Part shown: one piece after another, positions 33,525 through 47,356 of the stretch
Position numbering within the stretch: position 1 is the first letter of the stretch
Layout: each line of letters begins with the position of its first letter
Assembly (NCBI GenBank): GCA_001792895.1
Contig: MARA01000006.1
Coordinates: 806,001 to 870,000 of the forward strand
Source of the DNA: Lentinus brumalis
Lineage: Eukaryota > Basidiomycota > Agaricomycetes > Polyporales > Polyporaceae
DNA: 64,000 bases
Direction: 5' to 3'
Notes under the pieces: generated by a model
What the model saw: only the letters and a program-made list of their open reading frames with translations
Databases searched by the model: none
What the model was told of the DNA's origin: nothing
Position numbers and translations under genes: made by a program

Positions 33525-34004
33525 TCACGGGGTGAGCTTGAAGTCCCACCCGATGTAGTTGTTGGCGTTGTAGCACGTGTTCACCTGAGGGACCTGGGCG
33601 AACGTCGAGCACCCGATGGGGCCCGTGTACACCCCGAAGGGCAGGCCCTGGTTGCTCGGCTGGTTGATGGTAATGGACATGAAGTTGAAGCCCGGGACGA
33701 GGCACGTCTGGTGGGGCTGGATGCTGAGATCGTAGCCCGTGCAGCTGCTGCAGCCGCTCTCCTTGCAGAGGAAGATGGTCGCAGGGTAGACGGCGAGGGA
33801 AGAGTCGGCGTGCGCGCCGCCCTTGCCGACTCCGGTGCTGTTGGCGTGCTCGGAGACACTGCCGAGGATGAGGTCGACGACGGGGATCCCGTCCGCAACG
33901 CTCACGGCATCGACGGTGGGGGTGAGAGTGGAAGCAGCGGCGACGGGAGTCGCTTGAACGGCACCGACGAGAGCGATGGCGAGGGTGGCGAGGGTGAAGA
34001 GCAT
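33525..34004 (-). CDS. Small secreted cysteine-containing protein
   Basis: An intronless frame of 159 residues. The start MLFTLATLAIALVGAVQA is a clear signal peptide with a likely cleavage after about residue 18. The mature part contains six cysteines (CKESGCSSC, then TCLV, GCSTF and NTCYN), enough for three disulphides, and one NST glycosylation site. Short beta-rich sequence near the end (NNYIGWDFKL) suggests a compact extracellular fold. No family recognised. Proteins of this type in wood-decay and symbiotic fungi are often grouped as small secreted proteins or effector candidates. A TATA box lies about 90 nt upstream, unlike the other genes here except tyrosinase. Confidence 0.8.
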   Translation of the reverse strand: MLFTLATLAIALVGAVQATPVAAASTLTPTVDAVSVADGIPVVDLILGSVSEHANSTGVGKGGAHADSSLAVYPATIFLCKESGCSSCTGYDLSIQPHQTCLVPGFNFMSITINQPSNQGLPFGVYTGPIGCSTFAQVPQVNTCYNANNYIGWDFKLTP

Positions 34005-34095
34005 TGTGGAGTGGATGCGAGAGCGATGTGAGAGACTCGGATGCGACTGTGGACTGTTCGTCTTTGGCCTGGAGAATATTCGACTTGCGCTATGG

Positions 34096-34103
34096 CTTAT
34101 ATA
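34096..34103 (-). promoter_or_regulatory. TATA box of the secreted protein gene
   Basis: TATATAAG on the minus strand, about 92 nt before the ATG at 34004. Strong TATA boxes usually mark regulated, highly expressed secreted-protein genes. Confidence 0.7.
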
Positions 34104-36442
34104 CCTCTCCAACGTCCGACGCTGGTCGTGCATTTCATACCACCAGGGCGCATTTTCGCCACTTGGCCGGTTCGTTGAGAGCCCACTGGTGTCGGCGACA
34201 ACGACGACTGTATAGCGGTCAGCGCCGAAAGCATCAGCTGGAGCATGGAGAACCACAACGGTTCATACACTGTGCGTACTAGAACAGGTCTGGACGGGCG
34301 CGACGCGCTGGGTTGCGGAAATACACTCCGATCTGTCAGTACGTCGGATCGTCGTAGACCCGGCGCGAGAATATTGGCGGTCAGTCCTGCTTTTGGCCGC
34401 GTTGAAGGAGAACAGTCGAACGTGTCCGCGCTGCTACAAACCAGCAGAGGACACGGTTAGAGACAGTGCGAGCGTTAAGACTTGTCTGCGCACGTTCCTT
34501 CGGTAGTATGTGTAGGTAGAGTCCCTCAGAATCGGCGGCCAATGATGCTTCGCTTGGTAGCCCGAGTGCGTCGGCGACTGAGCATCGTCTAGACACGGAG
34601 GAACGATGGATGAGCCCGCCAGAGCGTCTAGACGAGAGCCTCGCAGACACAGAAGCACTGAGCGTTCTGTCCGCCGGGTCCGCTGACCAGTTCCTGCCCC
34701 TGGAATCCAGCGCTGCATCTTGCGACGGAGGTACGATTGTATAACATGCAGTGTACAATTCGGAATAGGATCCTTGGTCGTGGCAATGATCGTCAGTGCG
34801 AACGCGGAAGTCGGAGCCCGTGGGTTACCAGTGCAGTACGTACTTGCTTCTGAACCAAGCCATTATGGTTGTCCGGGAGGAAGGCCCGGAAGTAGCGCCG
34901 CCGCCGGCCAAGGGAAATTGAGAGCTCAACACTTGCAATACACGTCAACATGCAACGGCTGATGAGAGATCGCCATTTGTATTCGATGAAATAATGGGTT
35001 CCGCCCATATTACCAAAGATGGCGGTGCAGAAGGTTAAGCTATGCGCGAGGGAGCTACGGAGCCAGCCGCAGTGAGTCGAGCGCGTCAGTCAGTATATGT
35101 GATGCATCATGAATCGGCAAGCTCGGAGACTATTCTCGCAGCCTCCAGGCTTGTGCCGTGCTGCAGTATCACCCTCAACATAATCGGGAGCAGCCTCATC
35201 CGTCAGATCCAGGGCCGAGTGCGCACCGCTGACCTTCGGAGCTAGTGCCATTCATGCATGACTCAGAAGAAAAAACAAATTACGCAGAGGGTGAAACAGA
35301 CACGAGCGCGCACCGGTGTGGACAAATTGGAAGACGCATGACAGTGAACGACCGGCGGGTACCCTTTTGATGGTATAGCAGGTGGTAGAGAGTTTGTGGC
35401 CAAATCATGAGTCATGGAGAATCGTGGGAATGGTGAGACGTACATGGCCTCAACGCAGTGGTCGGACCGCAAGGTTGCTTGCGACGGGGTAGACCAATTG
35501 AGACATGGTCAGAGAGCAATCTGAGAGGGTCAGCGCTGAGATCTGAGAGAGGATCATAACCCAGTCATGACCCGCCACGTGGCTCCGCCCTGGAAAGGCA
35601 ACTCAGACGCCGGAAAGTGCGATTCGTCTCAGTTCGATCCAAGGTTCGACCTGGTGTACCGTGCCAGTGAGCTTGAGACTGCTCGAGAGTGAAGATTGTC
35701 AATATTGACTCGCCGCGATTAGGCTGCAATTTTTTCCCGAGCTCCGTCATCTCGCCACATCAATCCGCTACTAGCCAGCGTCAGCATTGTGACCTACAGG
35801 AGTCGATGTCCTGCGGCCAGCAGCCAATTCATAGCCGTTTTGAGCATACTCACAAGGCCTCAACGATTCCAGCATTGGTGATTCGGGATCATTTCTAGGT
35901 CCTGCCGGGGGCGGCCCGTTGGAGCGGGACCGAGGACAAGGCCTGGAGCGTCAAGATCCTGATGGTCTTGCCGTGTTTAGCAACAGGAAGTTATGTTAGA
36001 GTACGGAAGCAAGACAGCCCCGTCGTGGAGAAAGGATTCATGTGTGATTCGTGACATCGATCAAGCAGCGGTAATGACGCCGACGCGAGGACGCGGGCCG
36101 GCATGGGCTACAGAGTCGAAGGGTAAGTATTGCTGATACGGAGAAGAGAGCGAGAGCAAGAAACCCGTCCCTCGGCGCTCGTGGAAGTAGCAACACTTTC
36201 GACAATGCATTGGGATGGCGGTCGCAATGGGCGAGAGGACAGTCTGCGCTCCTTGCGGCTCTTGCGGCTCGTTCGGTTCTGACTCAAAGCATATACATAA
36301 CATCGTACAGAATGGTATAGTCCAGGTGCGTCAATATACAGAGTCAAGGGAACTATAGGAGTCCGTCATTACAAGGGGCGTGAATGTGTCGGGGATATAG
36401 GAAAGTGAGATGAGAAGATGAGTATCATGGGCAGAGCAGTCT
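34104..36442. other. Intergenic, no confident gene
   Basis: More than 2 kb with only short ORFs (none above 125 codons), no domain and no convincing splice model. This is one of the least gene-like stretches of the window. Confidence 0.45.
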
Positions 36443-37120
36443 TCAGCACATTCCCTCGTCGATAATGGCGCCACAGCGCTTGCAATAGACCTTCCGGTCT
36501 AGCAAGCACAGTCCGATGCCAAGCGGGAACCACAAGATCGCAGCCAGGACACCTATAGAACACGCGCGTGCCGCTGTCAGCACCGTCTTCCGCCGCAGCA
36601 TACAAGGACAGTGCGTGGGACTCACCAAGGATGCCGAACTTGGTAGTCGTTACATGCCCGCCCTGTTGCAGGCAGAGCATCTGCGGGTGGTCCGGGGGCA
36701 GGAGGGAAACTACGCGCTCGCCCGTCAGGGGATTCACGTAGTTGTACACGACCGTGGCGGGTTGTCCCGCTTGTAATGACGGGCCCGCGACCTCGTATGG
36801 GCTGGATGTGGGGAGGGTGGGGACCTTGACGTCCTGGCCTTTGGTGGCACTGTCTGGGAGATACTGTCCCGAGACTGTCGACAGGGGGTGAGGAAGAATG
36901 AGAACTTCACGTAGGTAATGTACGCACTGTGTCCACCGTTGCCAACTACTGCCTCGTACGAAGGAGGCGGCGCATGGGGCGGCGACTGCGCATGCTCGTC
37001 GTGCTCGTTCGTGTTATCTTTCGACTGTGTGCAGGGCCGTCTGGGTGAGTCTTGATACGACCAAGTGCAAGCACGAGTACGCACCATGGATGTTTGTGAG
37101 GAGGTGGGGTTTACTATCAT
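36443..37120 (-). CDS. BRI3 (brain protein I3)-like membrane protein
   Basis: Four exons, 37120-37085, 37024-36928, 36874-36626 and 36552-36443, sum to 492 nt and 163 residues. The N-terminal half is Pro-rich with a PPSYEA motif, a PPxY-type WW-domain ligand used to recruit HECT/Rsp5-like ubiquitin ligases. The C-terminus has the BRI3/LITAF-like layout: MLCLQQGGHVTTTKFGIL, a hydrophobic hairpin GVLAAILWFPLGIGLCLLD, and a CKRCGAII pair of Cys followed by a final Cys. Relatives sit on endosomal or lysosomal membranes. The start ATG is the only one in frame upstream. Diverges from the PRMT1 gene. Confidence 0.8.
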
Positions 37121-37614
37121 CGCGAGTGCGGGGAACAGGAGCCTTAAGTACTGTGGGGCGAGAGGATCCGGATGACCAAGTTGGGAGCGGTCTGGCACTG
37201 CACTGGGGTTTTCTAATCCCTTGAGCTGCGGGCGAGACGTGGAACCGCGGCTGCGCCGACTGCGCCGGGCCTGGAGGCAGTCCCACGTGGCTGTGCTCCG
37301 ATCGTGTAAGCGAGCCACACCCCAAAAAGGAAGGGCGGGCGTGACCCGCCGCCCGACGTCACGCAGTGGGCGGCAAGATAATCTGGGAGATCTGGCACGA
37401 TCAGCTCCTACACGGGCGCTTCGAGATTTTTCTTCCATTATCCTCGGTCGCGCGTCTGCTAATCTCTGTATTCCTCCTGCTCTTCTTCCTTTGCGTGTCC
37501 GACAGTGCTTGCGCCGCCAAACTTCTCGCCTGCTGTACAACTATCGCCTCTGAGCGACAACAACTGTAGCATATCCCAAAAAGCCACCACCGAACTCGAA
37601 CACGAACACGAATC
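37121..37614. promoter_or_regulatory. Divergent promoter of BRI3-like and PRMT1 genes
   Basis: A 494-bp interval between two start codons pointing away from each other. It includes a pyrimidine-rich stretch before the PRMT1 start (around 37430-37520). No TATA box stands out. Confidence 0.5.
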
Positions 37615-39877
<2,263 letters not shown>

Positions 39878-40492
39878 TTCTACTGTGGATCTTCCCCGCT
39901 GTTTCGACGTGTCTCATGCGAATGTACGGCTGTATCTGCATCCTGGGCATCCTGAAACACTGGCGTGTCGACGCGCCGCGCTGCAACTCGGCTCGGTACT
40001 CCGTGGGGCACATACAGGTACTGAGCGGCGCGTGTCGTTAGAGGTCGTTAGGGAGTGCATCTGGTGGCGGAGCGGTGTGCACGGACTGGCGTCGAGAGCC
40101 GGGGCATGCACGGGGGCGAAGAGGACGACGCGGGGATGTCTTGGGACGTGTGTGTTTGCATCTTTTACGCGCAACTATCGCGACTGTTCTGCGCTTCAAG
40201 TTCGAACTGAGTGGCCGCAAGCGTGGCTGGCAGCTGTGAGAGACACTGAGAGGCAGATGCCGCCGGCTGTGCGCGCTCCGATGAGCTCATCCTGTGTGCA
40301 TATCTTGTTGGCGTCTTGTAGTCTTGTTCGGCCGCGGCTCTTCCCTGCACTCATCTCCAGTACTTATAGCCAGCTTCTGTCCCGCCTCCCTCTCATCGCA
40401 CCCTCGCACCTGGGGTAATCTGCTCATCGTCTCACCCGCCCTGCACGTACTGACCTGCTCGCGACCTCGCACGTCCCGACCCCGACGCCTCC
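39878..40492. other. Intergenic
   Basis: Downstream of PRMT1 and upstream of the F-box gene. A long plus ORF at 39558-40418 runs across the final PRMT1 intron and exon but has no domain and is treated as a shadow. Confidence 0.5.
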
Positions 40493-42761
40493 ATGTATCC
40501 TCGCTATGCCCACCACAGGACGCCTCGAGATGCTCCGACTACTCTCGACCGTTTGCCTGCGGAGATCCTCCTCGAGGTCACCAGCTACCTCACCTCGCGC
40601 TCGTATATCCTGCACCTGAGTCAAGTGGTACGATGATCGGGTCGTACGACTGCCATCTCCTTCCTGACCGCCCCATCAGTCTTCCTGTGTCCACGCAAAG
40701 GTGGTGCCCGCACTGTACGCAGACGTGGAACTCCATGGCGCCGAGCAGTGCGAGCGCACGCTGCACATGCTGCAGCGTCGTCCCGACGTCGCGCGACACA
40801 TTCGGAGATTGTCGGTCCACCCGGAAGACGAGGGCAGCCCACGGCCGCACGAGCAGATCAAGGCGTGGGATAACGCGGGTGTCGTCTCGCGCTGCGTGAT
40901 GAAGGTCGCGCAGCACCTCGACGCGCTCTCGCACTTCGAGTGGGACGGGGAGGACATGCTGCCGGACGACCGGATGTGGTCGGAGCTTCGGGCGAGGTGA
41001 GTGCGCCCCGGCCTCGGACGTCGCGACCACGCCGCATGGCGGCGCGCCCACGGAATCAGCGTTTTGACTGGGTCTGCAGGTGTCCGCGACTGCGACACGT
41101 AGGGACGACGTTCGGTTGTTTCCTGCCTCGTCCAACCAGCTCGGTACGTGCCCCATGACATCATAGGTCGGCAAGGTCTGCTCACCGTCCGACTTCCAGC
41201 TCTTCAAGTTCACGGATCTCCTCGGCTTCTCGCTCTCCTTCAAGGATGGGTTCTACGCCCACTCACTGCACTTACCTTCCCGAGGTGGGTCCGATGCCAG
41301 CAAGGATGACCTCCTCCTCGGGCTCGCTGACCAGGAGTCAGAGAGCGAGCCTGTCTTCACCCGTCTCTGGGACATGCTCACTCTCCGCTGTCCACATCTT
41401 GAATCCCTGAGGATCGTAGGGAACTCGTCCGAGCCGTCCGACGCCTCGCGACTGTACACAGCCGAATGGCCCCACCTCCGTTACCTCACCCTCGGGGCTC
41501 TGGTCTGGACCTCGACCGTGCCAGGCCAGGCGCATACGACGTCAGACTTCAAGACCTTCTTGGAACGGCATCCAACCATTGAGAGTCTGCATCTCCTTGG
41601 TCGGCCTAGCACGAACCAGGTTGACCTCTCGACCCTTCCCCCGGATGCCCTACCAAACCTCAAGGAGTTCTCCGGCTCTTTCGGCCTCTTGAGGTCACTC
41701 GTTGATCGTGTCCAACCAGAGGACCCCGCCGCTGCAGGTGTCAACGTAGCGCAAGCCCAGCCTCAGGTTCAGGTCCAGAACCAGAACCAGAATCAGCAGT
41801 CACCGCCAGTGCCGACAACACCGCTGTCGAAGACGCTGCAACGCGTCTGCTTCCCCCATCCAATGCACCTTCGTGACTTGACACCACTTGCGATTTCTCG
41901 GGTTCTGTTAGGCCTTCACGCTCTTACCTCCATCAAGGTGACCTTCGCGATCCAGGGCGGGTATGACAGCAACGGGGTGTTTCGCACCCTTGTGGCGTCA
42001 TGTCCACACCTTTCCGACATGGACATCACCTGCACCAACAGGCCGTCGTTTTTCTTGGTGCGTATATGCGCGTCCATCCGTCTCAGGTCCAGGCTCATCG
42101 GTACATGCTACTTCAGGACGCGTTCGCAACCTCCTTGCGTGGGTTGTCGCGCCTACGCACGCTTTCCCTTGCGCTTGTGCGTATGCCAGGCGAGGAGCCG
42201 ATGCACGTCGGCGCGTCCCGCATTGCCCTGGCAAATCCTCGGCTCAAGTCGTTCAGCATCGCGTTCATCCCGGCTCAGGGAACCTCGGAGGTTCCGTTGC
42301 CACCGGTCGAGCAGGGCACGTTCGACTTGACGTGCGACGCGCACGGAATCCCGGTCTGTCTGGACGTGTCGCAACGATACGCGGCAGTGTGGCCATGGAA
42401 ATCGCGTGCCGGCGCGCGCGCTGGCGTGGCGGAGTGGTTTGCGTCCGTCGCGAGCGCGCTTGGGGTCGAGGCTCCGCTCATCCTGCTGGAGAACAGCGTT
42501 GGGACGAGCGGCGTGCGGTACGGCCTTGGCGACCCTGCTCTGTGGAGAGCTCTCGCGTTCTACCGCGGGTGGTCGACGTCGCGGCGGTGGAGATACGATC
42601 TGCGCCCGAGCGGCCATCCGGACCTGGAGAAGAAGGGGCTGTTCGAGCTGCTGACGGAGCGGAACCCCGCAGGGGAGGAGGCGCGGTTGATGATGTTCTG
42701 TTTGTGCTTGCTGCTGCTCACCGTGTGGGCGCTGATCAGCAAGGCTGCGCGGGGCGCGTGA
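40493..42761 (+). CDS. F-box/LRR protein with a C-terminal membrane anchor
   Basis: The F-box is TLDRLPAEILLEVTSYL, followed by VVPALYADVELHGAEQCERT, the standard continuation in basidiomycete F-box proteins. Leucine-rich segments follow (CPHLESLRIVGNS, HLRYLTLGAL, LRTLSLALVRM). A short Gln/Asn repeat (PQVQVQNQNQNQQ) interrupts them. Exons: 40493-40627, 40701-40996, 41080-41143, 41200-42057 and 42117-42761. They sum to 1,998 nt, 665 residues. The last 25 residues contain LMMFCLCLLLLTVWALI, a hydrophobic helix followed by Lys/Arg, as in tail-anchored proteins. Most F-box proteins are soluble, so an SCF adaptor held at a membrane is plausible. Confidence 0.82.
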
Positions 42762-43265
42762 GGTTTTGTACTCGGACGATACGGAGGATACGATGATTGA
42801 TGAGCTAGCTGTGTTGATACTGTACCACCACCGTGCATGCCCGGTAGACACGGGCAGGCGAGCACCCGTTACGAAGTACGCATACCTCCGGAACGCTCTG
42901 ACACGACTGGTTTTCGCTTTACTTACACGTACGTAGTTAGATTATAGGACTGTACATGGTTATGTGGTTTTGTAGCGTGTAGATGACACTGAGGTCTTCA
43001 CGTGCTGTACGTACTTGTTAATATGCATGATGATAGTGTTTGCAACGGTCCTAGAACAGTATCCAGGTGTCTCGCTCCTCTCGCTGGTCCTAGATGTGTT
43101 CGAGTCGGGCATTTGGCCGAAGACACACTCGGTCCCACTCTCGGGTCAGTGGACGAATTGTCTGTCATTCACCTGTCGGCTCATAGCTGTACGAGTACAA
43201 GCGGACGTCTGACTAGGCCCAGTAGCACGAGGGCACGATGGTACAAGTACCTGCATACACAGTGC
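42762..43265. other. Convergent 3' flanks
   Basis: Between the stop codons of the F-box and tyrosinase genes; no gene seen. Confidence 0.5.
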
Positions 43266-44833
43266 TCATTCGTAGACATAGCACAGATACCCGCCCGTCG
43301 TGTTCATGACGTCCCGGATCGCGATCTCGGAGAACATCCCGTCCGCCGGAATGGTCGAGTCGAGCTGCGAGAGGGGAAGGGGAAGGATGAGGAACAGCGC
43401 CCAGAGGCGTTCGAGCGATGCGAGACTCACATGAAGATCTGGGGCCATGCCGTTGGGCCAGTCGTGCAGCGCCTGGACGGAGGTGAGGTTCTGGACGGAG
43501 CCGCCCTTGTATGCCCAGAAGTTGGCGGAGTTGGCGTGCTGCCAGTCGTACCAGATCTTGTCGACCATCTAAAGAACGGCAGTCAGTTTCGTTCAGGGTC
43601 TTTCAAGACAGTTGGGGATTGGCTCACGGCGTGGTGGAAGAAGAACATAGGCTCTGTATGCAGTATACATAGTCAGCTCAGCATGTATCGTGTGCATCTA
43701 AGAGACAAGCCGTACCGTTCGCGGAGAAGGTGGGCTGAGGGATACAAGGCTGAGGCGCGTTTGATGGGCAGTAGCCTGAGAGGTCTCTGTAGGGCGGTCA
43801 GAATTGCAGCGAAGCAACATGATGTGTACGGAATCAGGCTCACCCTCCGAGGATGAAGTGCACGCTGGCATGAGGTCCCTGCGCATCATAAGCCCCAACA
43901 TCTACACCTCCAGGTGAACTTCTCCAACGCACCTCAGGCCGCTCCATGTAAGCCTGGAACCCGACAAAATCGCCAGCAGTCCAAGTAACGAGCTTGTGCA
44001 CCTCGGCCGGCGCGAATGTCTCGTTCGCGTACTGCGTAAGGTTCGTGAACATGGGGACGTCCCCGAAGGGCAGGAACGGCTGCAGCGTGAAGTTGCGGCG
44101 GATGATGTGCGGGACGGGGTACGCGACCTCGAAGTGGCGGAAGCCGCCGTCCTGCACCTGGAAATCCTTCGAGGGGTCGCCCCACCCGCCGACGCCGCTG
44201 ATGGGGTCGGACTCCTTGAAGAGCGGGCTGTTTTTGACGTCGTGGGCATCTGTGAGGCGCGGGGTGCCGGAAATTAGCAAAGAAGGAGAGGATGAACGGT
44301 ATCGTGACTGACCGATTGACCAGTCCCAGTAGGGGAACGCGCCGGTGTAGCCGCAGCGCTCCTTCATGGAGGTCTCGACAGCTTGTACGTAGAAACGGTG
44401 GAAGGGGTAGAAGAGGCCGGTATTGTGGATCTACGCAGTCGAGTAAGCGCGAAATTGGGTGGGGCTGGTATCGATTGCAGTCGCTCACCTTGGTGTTGAG
44501 ATCCATGTGGACGTACACAAGGTCATCCCAGTAACTGCCGGAGGTGTTGACCGGAGGGATGTTCGACACAGACGGGTCAACAGTGGGGGTAAGAGAGTCA
44601 TCGTGTGGGAGGTTGGCCAGGCACTGGCGGGCTCTGCTCAGAGGCTACGCCAAGTAAAAATGACCCAGTCAAGGACTTACGTTGATCGCAGAGACCCAAT
44701 CCGCACGTTCGACAACGGAGAGCTTGCGCCACTCTCGCCTGACGGATGGATGTGTGCACGCAGCAGCGCTTGCCCCGAGAGAGGAGACACCCAGGAAGAA
44801 GGCACTGGCTATGATCGACGAGAGGAGTCGCAT
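43266..44833 (-). CDS. Secreted tyrosinase (type-3 copper oxidase)
   Basis: Oxidises monophenols or catechols to quinones with a dinuclear copper site. Signal peptide MRLLSSIIASAFFLGVSSLG. CuA ligands are in VYVHMDLN and IHNTGLFYPFHRFYVQAVE, then YTGAFPYWDWS. CuB ligands are in GPHASVHFILGG and EPMFFFHHAMVDKIWYDWQ. At 381 residues it is of the short secreted class, lacking the C-terminal lid domain of classical mushroom tyrosinase. Whether it acts on mono- or diphenols cannot be read. Exons: 44833-44681, 44623-44489, 44430-44313, 44249-43844, 43786-43716, 43653-43628, 43568-43431 and 43364-43266 (1,146 nt). The sixth exon is 26 nt and carries most of the CuB HH motif. At least two N-glycosylation sites (NLT, NET). 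Confidence 0.93.
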
Positions 44834-44896
44834 GGTCGTAGATCTTGAGGTAGGTTTAGAGCGGATCGCTGGTGGATGTGGACTGTTGCTGCTGCC

Positions 44897-44902
44897 CTTA
44901 TA
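44897..44902 (-). promoter_or_regulatory. TATA box of the tyrosinase gene
   Basis: TATAAG on the minus strand about 64 nt before the ATG at 44833, a normal spacing for a fungal TATA-driven gene. Confidence 0.6.
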
Positions 44903-46432
44903 CTCTAGGCGCGTCTCCCATTTCAATCGGGAAATGCGCCGAGTGCAAGCTCACGTCAAATGGATGTCATGGGACATCCTTAAGGTAGCGCAGCGTACTT
45001 CATTTCACGCGACGGTCGCGCCCTTGGGGCGCGATGTATGGTAGCAATGAATGTAAGGGCCCGCGGTGGACAACCATTGGTGCGCTGGTGCGCTGAAGCC
45101 TCTCTGACGATCAAAGAAGAGCCGTCGCTGTTCGATGTCCCCACGGGAGGCTCCTGCAGACGATAAGGGTTCTGCATCCGATGCGTCGTCCTTGCATCTT
45201 TACGCATCACTTTGATCAGGTCAATTGTCGGTGCGGTCAGAACACTCGTCTACTCACCCACTAGCGAACGTTCGGATTGCACAATTGATCTTCCGGCCTC
45301 CATCTACCCGGCGGAGTCAAGTCTCGCCATGGCAAGGGCGTGGTCCCCAATGAATCGAAGGCAGAACGACATGGTCGGTGATGCTGTCTTGTTTCTGCCC
45401 ATTGACCGACGGTGCCGTATTCGGAGTTCCGGGAGCGATGAATGGCTCGCATCCAGTCGATCACAAGGTTCGCGGAGTGCAGTTGTTCGACGGCATGACC
45501 CGCATCGAAGCTGCTACGCTTCGCAAATTGAGCATTCCCGACTAGAAGCGCAAGCAAAACGTCCGTGGTCCGACTCTCGGCCGCACGACAATTGGTCCGG
45601 TGTCAGGTATGTGCTGTAGGTTACCGGAATCGCGTGTTCGGGACCGACGATCGTGGCGACACGGTGCGGTTTCCCTACGTCAGTGCCACTGCTGAGCTGC
45701 TGAGGGACCAGAGCTGCATACCTTCCATCTTACCTCGACTTCACTTGGCCTCGCGCGGGCTTCGGGAGCGTGGGTCTCAACCTGACGGACACACAAGCAA
45801 CTGTGGCAGACTGGCAGTATGACAGCTGCTTATGCCCACGCCGATGCTCACCTGATAGCCTCCGACGGTCGTCATCAATAACCCGGCTTGGTGCGTACTG
45901 TATCACTGGTAGCACCGGCGCCGAATCGTCCTGCCAGCTAGCAACAGCTAGCAACTAGTCCGAAAGTTCTGAACGACGTTGAGCGGTCAAACGAGGGCGG
46001 CATCCATGCACGCTGTACGATACGTGTTAACCTCGAAGGACGGACATGGTGGTTGCGGAGGAAGGTGTATTAGGCGCGTATGCACGGCCATACCCGAACT
46101 TCGTATGTACGAGTAGTACGGGCTCCTGTGATGGATGTAATTCCCCGTGTCTGAGTAGCAATGACCGTCTCCTGAGGGAGTGATGTCGACTACACCAGTC
46201 CTCGCATGGGGCCTGAGGCTGGGTACCAGAGTTGGGGGTCGCCGCATAGAGTAGCCATTCCATTTGATGGGGTGCCGACGTCGAGGAGAAAGGCGCAATG
46301 AGGACACCAGCCAGGTCCAAAAGTTCGAGTGGAACGAACATACGATATATTACATAGAAGGAGCTACAGGACAATGCTCGACAGATATTAGCGAACACAA
46401 TACACTAGAGCAACCAAGCACAGTGACCAATG
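44903..46432. other. Intergenic, no confident gene
   Basis: About 1.5 kb with short unsupported ORFs. A small direct repeat (agctagcaac) lies near 45937-45957. Confidence 0.45.
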
Positions 46433-47356
46433 TCATTTCTTCTCGAGCCGGGACCGCACGACAGCCTCCGCACGATCCCAAAGACATTCCCCGCCCCGCT
46501 TCGCTTCCTCCCACTGCCGCGCCGCCGACTGCGGCGCAAGCTCAGCAACGATGCGACGCGCCGGCCCGCCAGCGGACACAGCGGCGTCGTTCAATGCATT
46601 CACAGCCCCACCAAAGAACGCCGCGTCCTTCTTTGCCCCGACGATCTGGATGAGGACGAGCTCCAGCGCGGGCAGCCCGTCCTCGTTCGTCGGAGACTGG
46701 AACAGTCGTGCGAGGTGCGGGATGATAGTGGTGGGTGGTGTGGATCCCGATGGTCGGTAGACGACCGCGAGGTGCGTGAGGGCGGGGAGCGCCTTCAAAC
46801 GCGCCCATCCAGAATCCTGACCCGGTCCATCGGAGAACGCGAAGGGACAATCAGGCCGGCTGCTATCGAAGGAAGTGAGGTGTATGCGCAGGTGCGTCAC
46901 GGTTGGCCCGACCAGAGACGCGTCCCACCCGTCGCGGCATGCCACCCCGAGTAGGTGCTGCTCGCGGGGTTGGGAGAGGGATTGCAGGGCGACGACCCCT
47001 TGGGACTGTTTGTACGACGGCAGCGAGAAGCCACACGCGAGGCTACGCACTCCTGCGCACGCAGTGAGCACCCGGTCGATGCTCTGGACGGGTCCGACGG
47101 TGAAGATGCCGAGGTTGTGTACGCGCGTGCGGACAAAGTCGGAGGGTTTGTTCGCAATTGCAGCGAGGAACGCGCGCAGCGAGCGGGCGGAGGAGAGGAC
47201 GACCGTGTTGTAGAGGATGGGGTCGGTCCAGTGCCGTACCGCAGACGACACGAGTGTGAGGTTGCGCGCGGTGGCGCGGTCGGAGAGAGCTGCGTGTTCG
47301 AGGATGTCCCGGACGAGCTCGACGGGTAGGTTTGAGAAAACAAATGGTGTTGACAT
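46433..47356 (-). CDS. F-box-like basidiomycete protein
   Basis: A single-exon frame of 307 residues starting MSTPFVFSNLPVELVRDILE, the basidiomycete F-box-like start, followed by LTLVSSAVRHWTDPILYNTV. A body of Leu/Ala-rich repeats follows (LPALTHLAVVYRPS, LPALELVLIQIVG). An upstream in-frame extension to 47431 exists but would add an unrelated leader; the ATG at 47356 puts the F-box at the N-terminus, as in the family. The lack of introns sets it apart from nearly all neighbours and may reflect a recent or retro-type duplicate, common in this expanded family. Confidence 0.75.
   Translation of the reverse strand: MSTPFVFSNLPVELVRDILEHAALSDRATARNLTLVSSAVRHWTDPILYNTVVLSSARSLRAFLAAIANKPSDFVRTRVHNLGIFTVGPVQSIDRVLTACAGVRSLACGFSLPSYKQSQGVVALQSLSQPREQHLLGVACRDGWDASLVGPTVTHLRIHLTSFDSSRPDCPFAFSDGPGQDSGWARLKALPALTHLAVVYRPSGSTPPTTIIPHLARLFQSPTNEDGLPALELVLIQIVGAKKDAAFFGGAVNALNDAAVSAGGPARRIVAELAPQSAARQWEEAKRGGECLWDRAEAVVRSRLEKK

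Noticed and set aside
33231..34031. 266-codon plus ORF antisense to the small secreted protein
   Set aside because: Composition is that of an antisense shadow (Val/Glu/Gly/Arg-rich), with no ATG context. The minus frame has a signal peptide and cysteines.
42061..42089. 29-nt mini-intron in the F-box/LRR gene
   Set aside because: A later acceptor at 42115-42116 gives a normal 59-nt intron and keeps frame.
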